Positions 1 through 9,157 are shown, counted from the stretch's first letter. The stretch: 47,406 nucleotides of DNA from Pluralibacter sp. (GCF_019237635.1 NZ_JAFAGS010000145.1:1-47406), one strand, 5' to 3'. Program-made: numbers and translations. Notes: generated by a model not told the origin, from the letters alone.

Positions 1-2387
1 GGCGGCGTCAGCGGCTGCTCCGGGACACCCTCAAGCACGATTTTCATAAAGGCATCCCACGCCGGTTGCGCGCTCTTGGCGCCGCCTTCGTAGCCGGAGA
101 TCTGATCCTTTATGGCGCCTGACGCCGTTGTCCGACCCAGATCGCGACGGTGATCGTCAAAGCCAATCCACACCGAGGTCACGACCCCCGGGCCGTAGCC
201 GGAGAACCAGGCATCTTTCGAACTGTTGGTGGTACCGGTTTTCCCGCCGATATCCTTGCGCTGCAGGTCGCGGCCTGCGCGCCAGCCGGTGCCCTGCCAG
301 CCCGGTTCGCCGAAGATGTTGGTATTCAGCGCGCTCTTGATCAGGAATGCCAGCGGCGTACTGATGACATGTGGCGCATACTCCTGGCCGCCGCTGCGGG
401 CGACTAACGCTTGATTTGCCTGCTCAAGACTGGGCATCGGCACGTTGGCGTTCTGCGGCTCCTGAGAGATCGCCACATCTTCAACATCTTTATTTTCCAG
501 CACGTTAGACTTCGGCGTATCGCCGTAAATCACCGGGATATCGCAATCGGCACAGGCGATTTTCGGTTTGGCTTCAAACAGCACGTTGCCCTGGTCGTTT
601 TCAATCTTGTTGATGAAATAGGGGTCGATCAGGAAACCGCCGTTAGCCATCACCGAATAGCCGCGCGCGACCTGCAGCGGCGTAAAGGAGGCCGAGCCGA
701 GCGCCAGCGATTCGGTGTGAACGATGTTGTCGGCCGGGAAGCCGAAACGCTGCAAATACTCAGCGGCATAGTCAACGCCCATCGCGCGCATGGCGCGAAC
801 CATCACCACGTTTTTCGACTGTCCCAGGCCCTGGCGCAAACGAATAGGACCGGCATACTCCGGCGGGGAGTTTTTCGGCCGCCAGTCAGAGCCTGCGCCC
901 GCATCCCAACGGGAAATGGGAACATCGTTGAGTACGCTTGCCAGCGTTAACCCTTTGTCCATGGCGGCGGTGTAGAGGAACGGCTTAATGTTGGAGCCGA
1001 CCTGACGCAGCGCCTGGGTGGCGCGGTTGAACTTGCTCTGGTTAAAGTCGAAGCCGCCGACCAGCGCGATAATGGCGCCGTTTTGCGGGTTAACGGAAAC
1101 CAGCGCGGAGTTCACATCCGGCACCTGGGCCAGCCACCAGCTATTGTTCACCTGGCGTACCCAAATCTGCTGACCGGTCTGAACCACATCGGTCACCTTA
1201 CGCGGCGTAGCGCCCTGCAGGGTGTCCGAACGATACGGACGCGCCCAGCGCATACCGTCCATGCTCAGCGCGACAGAGGTGCCGTCCGCCATCATTACCG
1301 TCGCTTCCTGCGGGTTTGCCGCGGTCACAACCGCGGGCTCCAGCGGCCCGTAGGTCGGCAGGCTTTTCAGCGAATCAGTGATTTTCTTGCTGTCCCACGG
1401 CGTTTCGCCCACTTTCCACAGCACGTTTGCCGGACCGCGGTAGCCGTGGCGCATATCGTAATCCATCACGTTGTTGCGTACAGCCTGCTGGGCGGCCAGC
1501 TGATCCTTACGGGTGATGGTGGTGTAGATGCGGTAGCCGTCTTCGTAGGCCTTATCGCCGTAACGGTTGAACATCTCCTGGCGCACCATTTCGGTCAGGT
1601 ACGGCGCAGAGAAGGCGATTTCCGGGGCATGGTAGCTTGCGTCAATGGGTTCGCGGCTGGATTCATCGTATTGCGCCTGGGTGATATACCCCTCGCTCAG
1701 CATACGGGAAAGCACCACGTTACGGCGCGCGGTGGCGCGATCCATAGAGTAAAGCGGGTTGAAGGTGGACGGCGCTTTCGGCAGACCGGCAATCACCGCC
1801 ATCTCACTGAGCGTCAGTTGGTCGACAGTTTTTCCGAAGTAGACCTGCGCCGCCGCTCCCACGCCGTAGGCGCGATAGCCGAGGTAAATCTTGTTCAGAT
1901 AGAGCTCAAGGATCTCGTCTTTATTCAGCAACTGCTCGATGCGAATCGCCAGAAACGCTTCTTTTATCTTACGCATCAGCGTCTTTTCAGGGCTGAGGAA
2001 GAAGTTACGCGCCAGCTGCTGGGTAATGGTACTGGCGCCCTGCGACGCGTGACCGGAGAACAGCGCGACGCTTGCCGCACGGAAGATCCCTACCGGGTCG
2101 ACACCGTGATGCTCATAAAAACGGCTGTCTTCTGTCGCGATAAACGCTTTCACCAGGGTTGGCGGCATCTGGCTCAGCGTCACAGGGATACGACGCTTCT
2201 CGCCGTACTGAGCGATAAGCTCGCCTTCAGCGCTATAGACCTGCATTGGAATTTGCAGGCGAACATCCCGCAGCGTGGCGACATCGGGGAGTTGGGGCTC
2301 AATATACTTGTAGAGGCCGTAGATCGAGCCTGCTCCCAGCAGAATGCAACAGACTGCAAGGATGAATAAATACTTTACGAACTTCAC
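1..2387 (-). CDS. mrcA: Penicillin-binding protein 1A (bifunctional peptidoglycan synthase), 3' end cut off by window edge
   Basis: This encodes a class A penicillin-binding protein that polymerises glycan strands and cross-links peptides at the inner-membrane/periplasm interface. It starts at a GTG at 2387 (MKFVKYLFILAVCC...), with one N-terminal membrane anchor. The glycosyltransferase domain shows EDSRFYEHHG near residue 90. The transpeptidase nucleophile is Ser465 in the SNIK motif (codon at 995-993), followed by SKN near residue 524 and KTGTTN near residue 716. About 795 codons lie in the window; the E. coli protein has 850 residues, so only the C-terminal tail is missing. It diverges from hofM across a 118-nt gap. 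Family identity is certain. Confidence 0.97.
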   Translation of the reverse strand, partial: MKFVKYLFILAVCCILLGAGSIYGLYKYIEPQLPDVATLRDVRLQIPMQVYSAEGELIAQYGEKRRIPVTLSQMPPTLVKAFIATEDSRFYEHHGVDPVGIFRAASVALFSGHASQGASTITQQLARNFFLSPEKTLMRKIKEAFLAIRIEQLLNKDEILELYLNKIYLGYRAYGVGAAAQVYFGKTVDQLTLSEMAVIAGLPKAPSTFNPLYSMDRATARRNVVLSRMLSEGYITQAQYDESSREPIDASYHAPEIAFSAPYLTEMVRQEMFNRYGDKAYEDGYRIYTTITRKDQLAAQQAVRNNVMDYDMRHGYRGPANVLWKVGETPWDSKKITDSLKSLPTYGPLEPAVVTAANPQEATVMMADGTSVALSMDGMRWARPYRSDTLQGATPRKVTDVVQTGQQIWVRQVNNSWWLAQVPDVNSALVSVNPQNGAIIALVGGFDFNQSKFNRATQALRQVGSNIKPFLYTAAMDKGLTLASVLNDVPISRWDAGAGSDWRPKNSPPEYAGPIRLRQGLGQSKNVVMVRAMRAMGVDYAAEYLQRFGFPADNIVHTESLALGSASFTPLQVARGYSVMANGGFLIDPYFINKIENDQGNVLFEAKPKIACADCDIPVIYGDTPKSNVLENKDVEDVAISQEPQNANVPMPSLEQANQALVARSGGQEYAPHVISTPLAFLIKSALNTNIFGEPGWQGTGWRAGRDLQRKDIGGKTGTTNSSKDAWFSGYGPGVVTSVWIGFDDHRRDLGRTTASGAIKDQISGYEGGAKSAQPAWDAFMKIVLEGVPEQPLTP

Positions 2388-2505
2388 CGGAGATTTCCCA
2401 TTTCGTTTCAATTGGGCAGTTTATAAACAAACGCGCGGTAGTATAAAGGCAAGCCAGAAGCATTGATATAGCCGGAATGGTTTGACGGATAAGGAGATCG
2501 TAAGA

Positions 2506-3219
2506 ATGGCTTACAGGCGCTGGCATGTTGGACTGCATATACAGCCGGAGTGTGTTCTCAGCGTGGCGCTGCAACGCACCCGGGCGGGCTGGGCTCTTCG
2601 TCGCTGGTGGCGATTGCCCCTTGATGGCGCGCCAGGTGACGCAGCGCGACTGCGGCAGTGGCGGCGGGAGCTCCCTTTGCAGCACCGTATCGCGCTGGCG
2701 TTTCCCGCCGCGAAAACGCTGCAAAAAACGCTTCCCCGACCGCAGTTGACGCTGCTGGAAAGCGACGAGAAGCGGTGGATAGCAGGAACGTTGGCGCAGC
2801 ATCTGGATATGCCGCAAGCGGATCTGGTCTTTGATTATGCCGCCAGCGATACGGCCGAATTTACCGTGACGGCGGCCCGTAAACGCGACATTGCTCAACT
2901 GCAGGAACGGCTCAACGAGGCAGGCATCCTGGCGGACGTTATCACGCCGGATGCCTGTGCGCTGCAAAATTTCCTGCCGTGGCTTACGGATACTCAGCCA
3001 GGCGTGACCTGGCATAACGGGGAGCTGTGGCTGTGGGCAACCCGCAGCGGCTGGGGGTGCAGCCAGGAAGCGGGGCCTGGCCTACTACAATGCGCGGCAG
3101 AACCGGATGAACGCTGCTACTTCAATCCCTGGAAAACGATAAGCCAGCTTTATCCCCCATTGCCGGAGGCGGCGGATGACTTTGCAATAGCCATCGCGCT
3201 GGCGATGAGTGGGCGTTGA
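2506..3219 (+). CDS. hofM: HofM, PilM-like cytoplasmic assembly protein
   Basis: This is a PilM-type, actin-fold-like protein that is expected to sit on the cytoplasmic side of a type IV pilus/DNA-uptake apparatus. I chose the ATG at 2506 (MAYRRWHVGLHI) because it matches the E. coli HofM N-terminus and has AAGGAG about 10 nt upstream; an upstream in-frame ATG at 2482 lacks this support. The product is 237 residues, somewhat shorter than E. coli HofM (259). Features shared with HofM include LAFPAAKTLQK, an ITPDACALQ segment and a WLWATR-like motif. It is the first gene of hofMNOPQ, 1 nt before hofN. Sequence divergence from E. coli is high, as is usual for this operon. Confidence 0.88.
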   Translation: MAYRRWHVGLHIQPECVLSVALQRTRAGWALRRWWRLPLDGAPGDAARLRQWRRELPLQHRIALAFPAAKTLQKTLPRPQLTLLESDEKRWIAGTLAQHLDMPQADLVFDYAASDTAEFTVTAARKRDIAQLQERLNEAGILADVITPDACALQNFLPWLTDTQPGVTWHNGELWLWATRSGWGCSQEAGPGLLQCAAEPDERCYFNPWKTISQLYPPLPEAADDFAIAIALAMSGR

Positions 3220-3220
3220 G

Positions 3221-3760
3221 ATGGTGGTCATGGTGAATTTATTGCCCTGGCGCGACGCGCGGCGGCGCCAGTGCCTGCGCTTCTGGGCGCTCATGTTGGT
3301 CGGCGGGCTGCTGGTAATTGCCCTGAATATTGCCGTCAACGTGGCTATCAATAAGTCTGAGCGCACGTTGAATGCGGCCCGGGTGCAGGAGGCGCGCCGT
3401 CTACAGCAGGCGCTGACTGTACGAGAGCAACGGCTGGTCGCGGATACCGCGCAGCGCGCCACAACGGCGCAGATCCGGGTTCGTCAGCAGGAGACCCGGC
3501 GCTGGTCGCTGTGGCTGAGCACAATAGGTAATGCGCTACCGGAACAGGCTTGGCTGACTGCGCTCGAGTGGCAGGGGGCGGCGCTGATGCTGGCGGGAAA
3601 GGCTAACCGTTTCCCGGCGCTGGCTGAGCTGGAGCGTGCGCTTGCCGACCTTCCCGGGCTGCGGCGAGGAAAACCGGGCGCAACGCTGCGCGATGCCGAC
3701 GGTCGCTGGCAGTTCAACGTACAGCTGTTGCCGGGAGATGCAGATGCGACATCTCCCTGA
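3221..3760 (+). CDS. hofN: HofN, PilN-like inner-membrane protein
   Basis: This is a bitopic inner-membrane protein of the PilN type, expected to bridge the cytoplasmic HofM and periplasmic HofO. The N-terminal NLLPWRDARRRQ motif is the conserved PilN segment that binds PilM in related systems. It is followed by one transmembrane helix (about residues 22-45) and an Arg/Gln-rich predicted coiled coil. Starting at ATG 3221 gives 179 residues, the same length as E. coli HofN. ATG 3230 (MVNLLPWR) is an alternative start that would also keep the motif. The stop lies downstream of the hofO start, so the genes overlap and are probably translationally coupled. Confidence 0.85.
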   Translation: MVVMVNLLPWRDARRRQCLRFWALMLVGGLLVIALNIAVNVAINKSERTLNAARVQEARRLQQALTVREQRLVADTAQRATTAQIRVRQQETRRWSLWLSTIGNALPEQAWLTALEWQGAALMLAGKANRFPALAELERALADLPGLRRGKPGATLRDADGRWQFNVQLLPGDADATSP

Positions 3761-4178
3761 GCGCTGGTGCAACTGTTCTTCGAAAACACGCTGGCTAACG
3801 TGGTGCGCGGTTTTGCTTCTTGTGTATGGCGCCGGGGAAGGCGTGGTTCGCCGGGATACGCCGCCAGCCCATGAGCCGCCAGCGCTTCGGGCGCTGTGGC
3901 GTAAGGCGTTATCACTGTCGCCGCCCGATAATGAACCCGCAGTGGAGCAAATGCAGGCATTTTCCCCTGTCGATTTTCAGACGCCGGGTAGCACGTTGCT
4001 GCGCTGGTTGCCTGACGACAGCGGCGGGGAACTGGCGCTTGACGTGGAGTGGCGCGCGGTCCCCGATATTTTTATCGCGCTCCCGCGGCGGGGGATGGCG
4101 GTACGGGCTTTTCGCCTGGCGCCGGAGCATGGACGGCTGCAACTAACGCTGCGTCTGGAGTCGCTCGATCATGGCTAG
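3744..4178 (+). CDS. hofO: HofO, PilO-like inner-membrane protein
   Basis: This is a PilO-type protein: a short cytoplasmic N-terminus, one transmembrane segment (LTWCAVLLLVYGAGEGV) and a small periplasmic domain. The central FSPVDFQTPGSTLLRWLP segment and the GGELALDVEWRAVP segment align with E. coli HofO. I prefer ATG 3744 because GGGAG ends 6 nt upstream; ATG 3738 is too close to that site. The product is 144 residues (146 in E. coli). It overlaps hofN by 17 nt and hofP by 8 nt, which fits coupled translation of one complex. Confidence 0.84.
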   Translation: MRHLPERWCNCSSKTRWLTWCAVLLLVYGAGEGVVRRDTPPAHEPPALRALWRKALSLSPPDNEPAVEQMQAFSPVDFQTPGSTLLRWLPDDSGGELALDVEWRAVPDIFIALPRRGMAVRAFRLAPEHGRLQLTLRLESLDHG

Positions 4179-4575
4179 CGGGCGCGCCGTACTTCTGCTT
4201 TTTCTCCCCCTGTTGCTGGCGATGCGCGACCCTTTCCAACCTGTAGCGGACAGCTGCGTTGTGGCGCAGTTGTCTCAGTGGCGCTATCGCGGTGTCATTC
4301 GCAGCGAAAAATCCGCTATCGGCCTGGTGTTGGATAACGCGGGGAAATGGCATCGACTAACCCAGGGGCAGGTGCTGGAAAACAGTTGGCGGATTAACCG
4401 GCTATCGGCTGAGGAGATTGAGGTTCGGGTGGGTGAGCATTGCGAACCTGCCGTGTGGCACTGGCGGAAAGAGGGAGCGAGTCAACATGAAAACACCAGG
4501 CGTGTTTCTGACGATACTGCTGGCGACAGCGCCCGCAGCAGGAAAGGTCAACACCGTCACGCTGACCGTGGATGA
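4171..4575 (+). CDS. hofP: HofP, PilP-like periplasmic protein
   Basis: This encodes a 134-residue PilP-like protein, exactly the length of E. coli HofP. It begins with a hydrophobic export signal (LLLFLPLLLA) that runs into MRDPFQP, the conserved start of the mature region. A small beta-rich domain with SQWRYRGVIRSEKSAIGLV follows, with two cysteines that could pair (SCVVAQ and HCEPAVW). The family links inner-membrane PilN/PilO homologues to the secretin. The last 89 nt overlap the start of hofQ in another frame, and the C-terminal tail is poorly conserved, as expected where two frames share DNA. Confidence 0.83.
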   Translation: MASGRAVLLLFLPLLLAMRDPFQPVADSCVVAQLSQWRYRGVIRSEKSAIGLVLDNAGKWHRLTQGQVLENSWRINRLSAEEIEVRVGEHCEPAVWHWRKEGASQHENTRRVSDDTAGDSARSRKGQHRHADRG

Positions 4576-5725
4576 GGTGCCGGTGGCGCAGGTGCTGCAG
4601 ACGCTGGCGGCGTTGGGGGAGCGCAACATCGTTATTGCCCCGGAGGTGAATGGCGTCCTGTCGCTGCAGCTTAACAACATCCCCTGGATGCAGGCGCTGC
4701 AAACCGTACTGAGCAGCGCTGGGTTGACGATGACTTCGCAGGGCGCGGTGCTGTTCATCCACAGCCACGCCTGGCTGGAGGCACAGCAGTCGCGGCTTGA
4801 GACGGAGCAGGAGAAACGTCGGCAGGCGCTGCCGCTGCGCGGGCAGAGCGTCGCGTTGCGCTATGCCGATGCCGGCGAGCTGGCGAAGGCCGGGGAAAAA
4901 CTGCTCAGCCCTCGCGGCGCGATGACGGTGGATAAACGGACAAACCGTTTGCTGGTACGCGACGACGAGCGTCATCTTAGCGACATTCAGGTCTGGGCGA
5001 CGGAGATGGATAAGCCCGTTGGGCAGGTGGAACTGGCGGCGCACATCGTAACGATGAACGAAAAAAGCTTGCGGGAGCTTGGGGTGAAATGGACGCTGGC
5101 GGATGCCGCCAGTCCTCCCGGACGCGGTAAATTCACCACGCTGGCGAGTGATGTATCCGTGACGGACGCCACCAGCCGGGCGGGGTTTAATATCGGACGC
5201 ATCAATGGGCGCCTGCTGGAGCTTGAGCTTTCGGCGCTTGAACAACGCCAGCAGCTTGAGATTATCGCCAGCCCGCGCCTGCTGGCCTCGCACCTGCAAC
5301 CCGCCAGTATCAAACAGGGGAGTGAAATTCCCTATCAGGTGTCCAGCGGCGACAGCGGTGCGACATCGGTTGAATTTAAAGAGGCAGTGCTGGGGATGGA
5401 GGTGACGCCCACCGTTCTGGATGATAAACGCGTGCGCCTCAAACTGCGTATCAGCGAAAACATGCCGGGGCAGGTGCTGCAACAGGCCGACGGCGAGGTG
5501 TTGGCCATCGACAAGCAGGAAATTGAAACGCAGGTTGAAGTGAAAAGCGGAGAAACGCTGGCATTGGGCGGGATTTTCTCGCAAAAAAACAAATCTGCCC
5601 GCGACAGCATTCCGCTATTGGGAGATATCCCCTGGCTTGGGCAACTTTTCCGTCATGACGGGAAAGACCATGAGCGGCGGGAGCTCGTTGTCTTTATCAC
5701 GCCGCGTATCATTTCTGTACAGTAG
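4487..5725 (+). CDS. hofQ: HofQ, outer-membrane secretin of DNA-uptake type
   Basis: This is a secretin-family outer-membrane pore protein; homologues (ComE, PilQ) pass DNA or pili. The chosen ATG at 4487 (MKTPGVFLTILLATAPAAG) gives a signal peptide and 412 residues, the E. coli length, with GGGAG upstream. The longer in-frame start at 4418 would bury the signal peptide. Secretin/TonB short N-terminal and N0/N1-type domains come first. The C-terminal secretin domain includes PRLLASHLQPASIKQGSEIP, VTPTVLDDKRVRLKL and ETLALGGIFSQK, ending in the typical GDIPWLGQLFR and VFITPRII. It is the last gene of the hof operon. Confidence 0.92.
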   Translation: MKTPGVFLTILLATAPAAGKVNTVTLTVDEVPVAQVLQTLAALGERNIVIAPEVNGVLSLQLNNIPWMQALQTVLSSAGLTMTSQGAVLFIHSHAWLEAQQSRLETEQEKRRQALPLRGQSVALRYADAGELAKAGEKLLSPRGAMTVDKRTNRLLVRDDERHLSDIQVWATEMDKPVGQVELAAHIVTMNEKSLRELGVKWTLADAASPPGRGKFTTLASDVSVTDATSRAGFNIGRINGRLLELELSALEQRQQLEIIASPRLLASHLQPASIKQGSEIPYQVSSGDSGATSVEFKEAVLGMEVTPTVLDDKRVRLKLRISENMPGQVLQQADGEVLAIDKQEIETQVEVKSGETLALGGIFSQKNKSARDSIPLLGDIPWLGQLFRHDGKDHERRELVVFITPRIISVQ

Positions 5726-6005
5726 GGGATTCATACCCGGAGTTTTTCTCGCTGAACACGTTTCAGGTGTTTGACGTGAGGCCGGATTTAGCATACAAGG
5801 AGTACCGATTTGAGAGTCTGTCTCCCGCAAAATCCGGCGATGTATGCTCACAATAATTCGAGTTGCCAAACCTGTCGGAGTATTGAGATAATTTTTGATC
5901 TGACTCTCGGACTCACGTATATGAGGTTTCAGTTCATGTCCTGCGGCGCTGGGTGTCTGCGTCGCGGGTTTATTATTAACGAATAGTCTTAGTAGTACCG
6001 AAAAA
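5726..6005. promoter_or_regulatory. 280-nt hofQ-aroK intergenic leader with two interleaved inverted repeats and a GC-rich hairpin
   Basis: This gap should carry the aroK promoters. Two perfect inverted repeats interleave: arm a GCCGGATTT (5781-5789) pairs with a' AAATCCGGC (5830-5838), and arm b AGCATACA (5790-5797) pairs with b' TGTATGCT (5841-5848). A separate 10-pair hairpin with two G-U pairs runs from 5940-5949 to 5959-5968, followed by a T/A-rich stretch, 37 nt before the aroK ATG. No protein-coding signal is visible. A regulatory function is inferred. Confidence 0.5.
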
Positions 6006-6527
6006 ATGGCAGAGAAACGCAATATCTTTCTGGTTGGGCCTATGGGTGCCGGCAAAAGCACTATTGGGCGCCAGTTAGCCCAACAGCTCAACATGGAATT
6101 CTACGATTCTGATCAAGAGATTGAGAAACGCACTGGCGCTGACGTAGGCTGGGTCTTCGACGTCGAAGGCGAAGACGGTTTCCGCGATCGTGAAGAAAAA
6201 ATCATCAACGAGCTGACGGAAAAACAGGGTATTGTGCTGGCCACTGGCGGCGGCTCTGTGAAATCCCGCGAAACGCGCAATCGCCTCTCCGCCCGTGGCG
6301 TTGTGGTGTATCTGGAAACCACTATTGAGAAACAGCTGGCACGCACGCAGCGCGATAAAAAGCGTCCGTTGCTGCAGGTCGCGACGCCACCGCGTGAAGT
6401 TCTGGAAGCGCTGGCCGACGAACGCAACCCGCTGTATGAAGAGATCGCGGATGTCACTATCCGGACTGACGATCAAAGCGCGAAAGTGGTCGCGAACCAG
6501 ATTATTCATATGCTGGAAAGCAACTGA
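6006..6527 (+). CDS. aroK: Shikimate kinase I
   Basis: This enzyme phosphorylates shikimate to shikimate 3-phosphate with ATP, in the cytoplasmic pathway to chorismate and the aromatic amino acids. The 173-residue protein matches the E. coli AroK length. It has the Walker A loop GPMGAGKST (residues 11-19), the shikimate-binding [11 protein letters not shown] segment, FRDREEKI, the ATGGGSV motif and the lid arginines in [11 protein letters not shown]. It is followed after 57 nt by aroB, another enzyme of the same pathway. The long upstream leader suggests that promoters lie directly before it. Confidence 0.97.
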   Translation: MAEKRNIFLVGPMGAGKSTIGRQLAQQLNMEFYDSDQEIEKRTGADVGWVFDVEGEDGFRDREEKIINELTEKQGIVLATGGGSVKSRETRNRLSARGVVVYLETTIEKQLARTQRDKKRPLLQVATPPREVLEALADERNPLYEEIADVTIRTDDQSAKVVANQIIHMLESN

Positions 6528-6584
6528 TTCTGGTTAACTAGCTCAACACTAGTGAATTTAAGCAACTGAGGTGGATGTCGCGTT

Positions 6585-7673
6585 ATGGAGAGGCTCACAG
6601 TAACTCTCGGGGAACGCAGTTACCCGATTACCATCGCGGCTGGTTTGTTTAACGATCCAGCTTCCTTCCTGCCACTCAAATCGGGCGACCAGGTCATGCT
6701 GGTCACTAACGACACGCTGGCGCCGCTGTACCTGGACACGGTTCGCGCCGCGCTGGAACAATCGGGGGTTAAGGTCGACAGCGTTATCATCCCTGACGGC
6801 GAGCAGTACAAAACGCTGGCGGTGATGGACACGGTATTCACCGCACTGCTTAAAAAACCTCATGGCCGCGATACGACGCTGGTCGCGTTGGGCGGCGGCG
6901 TGGTGGGCGATTTAACCGGATTTGCCGCGGCGAGCTATCAGCGCGGCGTGCGCTTTATTCAGGTCCCTACCACGCTACTGTCTCAGGTTGACTCCTCCGT
7001 TGGCGGTAAAACGGCGGTTAACCACCCCCTCGGTAAAAACATGATTGGCGCCTTTTGGCAGCCAGTCTCGGTGGTGGTCGATCTCAACTGTCTGAAAACG
7101 TTGCCTGCGCGCGAACTCTCTTCCGGCCTCGCTGAAGTCATTAAGTACGGCATCATTCTGGATGGCGAGTTCTTCCAGTGGCTGGAAAACAACATCGATG
7201 CGCTGATGGCGCTGGATGAAAAAGCGATGGCGTACTGTATTCGCCGTTGTTGTGAGCTGAAAGCCGAAGTTGTTGCTGCAGATGAGCGCGAAACCGGCTT
7301 ACGTGCTTTACTGAATCTTGGGCATACGTTTGGTCATGCCATTGAAGCGGAAATGGGCTATGGAAACTGGCTCCACGGTGAAGCTGTTGCCGCCGGGATG
7401 GTGATGGCGGCGCGCGCATCGGAGCGTCTTGGCCAGTTTAGCGCGCAGGATACCCAGCGCATTATTGCGCTGCTTGAGCGTGCGAGGCTGCCGGTGACGG
7501 GACCGCGTGAAATGTCAGCACAGGCGTACCTGCCGCATATGATGCGTGATAAAAAGGTACTGGCTGGCGAGCTGCGTTTAGTGCTGCCGCTGGCAATAGG
7601 TAAAAGTGAAGTGCGTGGCGGTGTTGCGCACGATGTCGTACTTGGCGCGATTGCTGATTGTCAGCAGGCGTAA
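6585..7673 (+). CDS. aroB: 3-dehydroquinate synthase
   Basis: AroB converts DAHP to 3-dehydroquinate, the second step of the shikimate pathway, using NAD and a divalent metal. The metal ligands can be read as Glu184 (GLAEVIKYG), His247 (LNLGHTFGH) and His264 (NWLHGEAVA). The NAD-binding glycine run [10 protein letters not shown] is at residues 103-112, and [13 protein letters not shown] follows at 136-148. Length is 362 residues, as in E. coli. The Shine-Dalgarno match GAGG is 13 nt upstream of the ATG, longer than usual. It lies in the aroK-aroB-damX-dam-rpe-gph-trpS superoperon. Confidence 0.97.
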   Translation: MERLTVTLGERSYPITIAAGLFNDPASFLPLKSGDQVMLVTNDTLAPLYLDTVRAALEQSGVKVDSVIIPDGEQYKTLAVMDTVFTALLKKPHGRDTTLVALGGGVVGDLTGFAAASYQRGVRFIQVPTTLLSQVDSSVGGKTAVNHPLGKNMIGAFWQPVSVVVDLNCLKTLPARELSSGLAEVIKYGIILDGEFFQWLENNIDALMALDEKAMAYCIRRCCELKAEVVAADERETGLRALLNLGHTFGHAIEAEMGYGNWLHGEAVAAGMVMAARASERLGQFSAQDTQRIIALLERARLPVTGPREMSAQAYLPHMMRDKKVLAGELRLVLPLAIGKSEVRGGVAHDVVLGAIADCQQA

Positions 7674-7764
7674 CGAATAAGAAAGGTCAGGTCGCGTCAT
7701 GCGGCTTTATAACTTCAGGTGATGTGCAATTGTCGTTAGCATAAGCCTTTTAGTGGGGTGTTAA

Positions 7765-9087
7765 ATGGATGAATTCAAACCAGAAGACGAGCTGAAACCC
7801 GATCCCAGCGATCGTCGTGCTGGTCGTTCCCGTCAATCTTCCGATCGCGACAGTGAACCGCAGATCAACTTTGACGAGGTGGATCTTGATGCGGATGAGC
7901 CTCGCCCATCACGCACCCGTAAAGCTCGCGAAGAGCGCGCTCGCGACGATGAAGAAGAGTATTACGCCTCGGATGACGACGAAGAGTCTGAAGAAGCCGT
8001 AGAACGTCGCCCGCGTAAACGTAAAAAATCACCGCCCCGCAAACCGGCCTCTCGTCAGTACATCATGATGGGGCTGGGTGTTCTGGTGCTGTTGCTGCTG
8101 ATCGTGGGTATTGGATCTGCGCTGAAAGCGCCGTCTGCCCCATCCAGCGAGCAAGCTTCCACAACGGAAAAGAACATCGACCTGTCCGCTAATAGCGGTG
8201 CCGCCGCCGATCAGACTAACGGCGCGCAGCCTGCGCCTGGCGCGGCTGCTCCGGCAGGCCAGCAGACTGCTGGCACGCCTTCCCAGGATGTCTCTTTACC
8301 GCCAATTTCTTCTACCCCGACGCAGGGGCAAAACGCCGCTGCGCCTGAAGGCCAGCAGCGTGTAGAGGTACAAGGCGATCTGAACAATGCCTTAACGCAG
8401 CAGCAGGGTCAGGTCGACAACGTGGTTAACTCCACATTGCCAACTGAACCGGCAACTGTGGCGCCCGTTCGTGGCGGCAGCGCGCCGCGTCAGGTGACGA
8501 CGACCAGCGAGTCGCGCACCGAAGCCGCGCGTCCTGAGCGCAAACACGCCGTTATCGAACCGAAACCGCAGAGCAAGCCTCAGGCAACGGCGAAAACGAC
8601 GACCGAACCGAAGCCGGTTGCACAGCCGAAACGCGTGGAAACCACCACGGCGGCAACGCCTGCTCCTGTGAAGCAGACGGCGCCGGTCACGGCACCTGTA
8701 CCGACGAAACCGGCGGCAACGACCGTTGCGCCAGCCGCAACCGCAGCTGCAACCGCGACGGCGACAACGCCAGCGCCGACGGCAGCAGGCGGTAAAGAAG
8801 CCGGCGATGTGGGTTCGCTGAAATCCGCACCTTCAGGCCACTATACGCTGCAGCTGAGCTCCTCTTCTAACTACGACAATCTCAACAGTTGGGCGAAGAA
8901 AGTGAATCTGAAGAGCTATGTGGTTTATCAGACGACCCGTAACGGCCAGCCGTGGTACGTGCTGGTGAGCGGCATGTATCCGACAAAAGAAGATGCAAAG
9001 CGCGCGGTAGCCACGCTGCCAGCCGATGTGCAGGCGAAAAACCCGTGGGCGAAACCGCTGCATCAGGTACAGTCCGATCTGAAGTAA
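7765..9087 (+). CDS. damX: DamX, SPOR-domain cell-division protein
   Basis: DamX is a bitopic inner-membrane protein that gathers at the division septum by binding denuded peptidoglycan. The first ~95 residues are highly charged and acidic, then basic ([13 protein letters not shown]). A single transmembrane helix follows (about 100-120, [20 protein letters not shown]). Then comes a long Pro/Ala/Thr/Gln-rich periplasmic linker and a C-terminal SPOR domain from about residue 355, with [18 protein letters not shown] and [19 protein letters not shown]. The low-complexity linker varies in length in the family; here the protein has 440 residues. Confidence 0.95.
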   Translation: MDEFKPEDELKPDPSDRRAGRSRQSSDRDSEPQINFDEVDLDADEPRPSRTRKAREERARDDEEEYYASDDDEESEEAVERRPRKRKKSPPRKPASRQYIMMGLGVLVLLLLIVGIGSALKAPSAPSSEQASTTEKNIDLSANSGAAADQTNGAQPAPGAAAPAGQQTAGTPSQDVSLPPISSTPTQGQNAAAPEGQQRVEVQGDLNNALTQQQGQVDNVVNSTLPTEPATVAPVRGGSAPRQVTTTSESRTEAARPERKHAVIEPKPQSKPQATAKTTTEPKPVAQPKRVETTTAATPAPVKQTAPVTAPVPTKPAATTVAPAATAAATATATTPAPTAAGGKEAGDVGSLKSAPSGHYTLQLSSSSNYDNLNSWAKKVNLKSYVVYQTTRNGQPWYVLVSGMYPTKEDAKRAVATLPADVQAKNPWAKPLHQVQSDLK

Positions 9088-9100
9088 TGTTAAGCGCAGG

Positions 9101-9157
9101 ATGCTGTCGGAGCTTTTTCTCCACAGCCGGAGAAAGTGGTAAGTAGTCAGACAGCAT
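9101..9157 (+). other. Nested inverted repeats enclosing the dam start codon
   Basis: Outer arms ATGCTGTC (9101-9108) and GACAGCAT (9150-9157) are perfect complements; the right arm ends with the AT of the dam ATG. Inside lies a second perfect stem, TTTCTCC (9116-9122) with GGAGAAA (9129-9135). The structure is seen directly. That it limits dam translation is an inference. Confidence 0.45.

Noticed and set aside
1083..2369. 428-codon open frame on the plus strand in the mrcA region
   Set aside because: mrcA reads through this stretch on the minus strand with all penicillin-binding motifs; the plus-strand frame is a shadow.
2388..2505. Sxy-dependent CRP-S site expected before hofM
   Set aside because: I looked for a TGCGA-type CRP-S palindrome in the mrcA-hofM gap and saw none convincing.
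5781..5848. Simple H-type pseudoknot in the aroK leader
   Set aside because: Arms a and b are adjacent with no linker, and only 2 nt join a' to b'. Both helices could hardly form together, so I kept only the interleaved-repeat observation.
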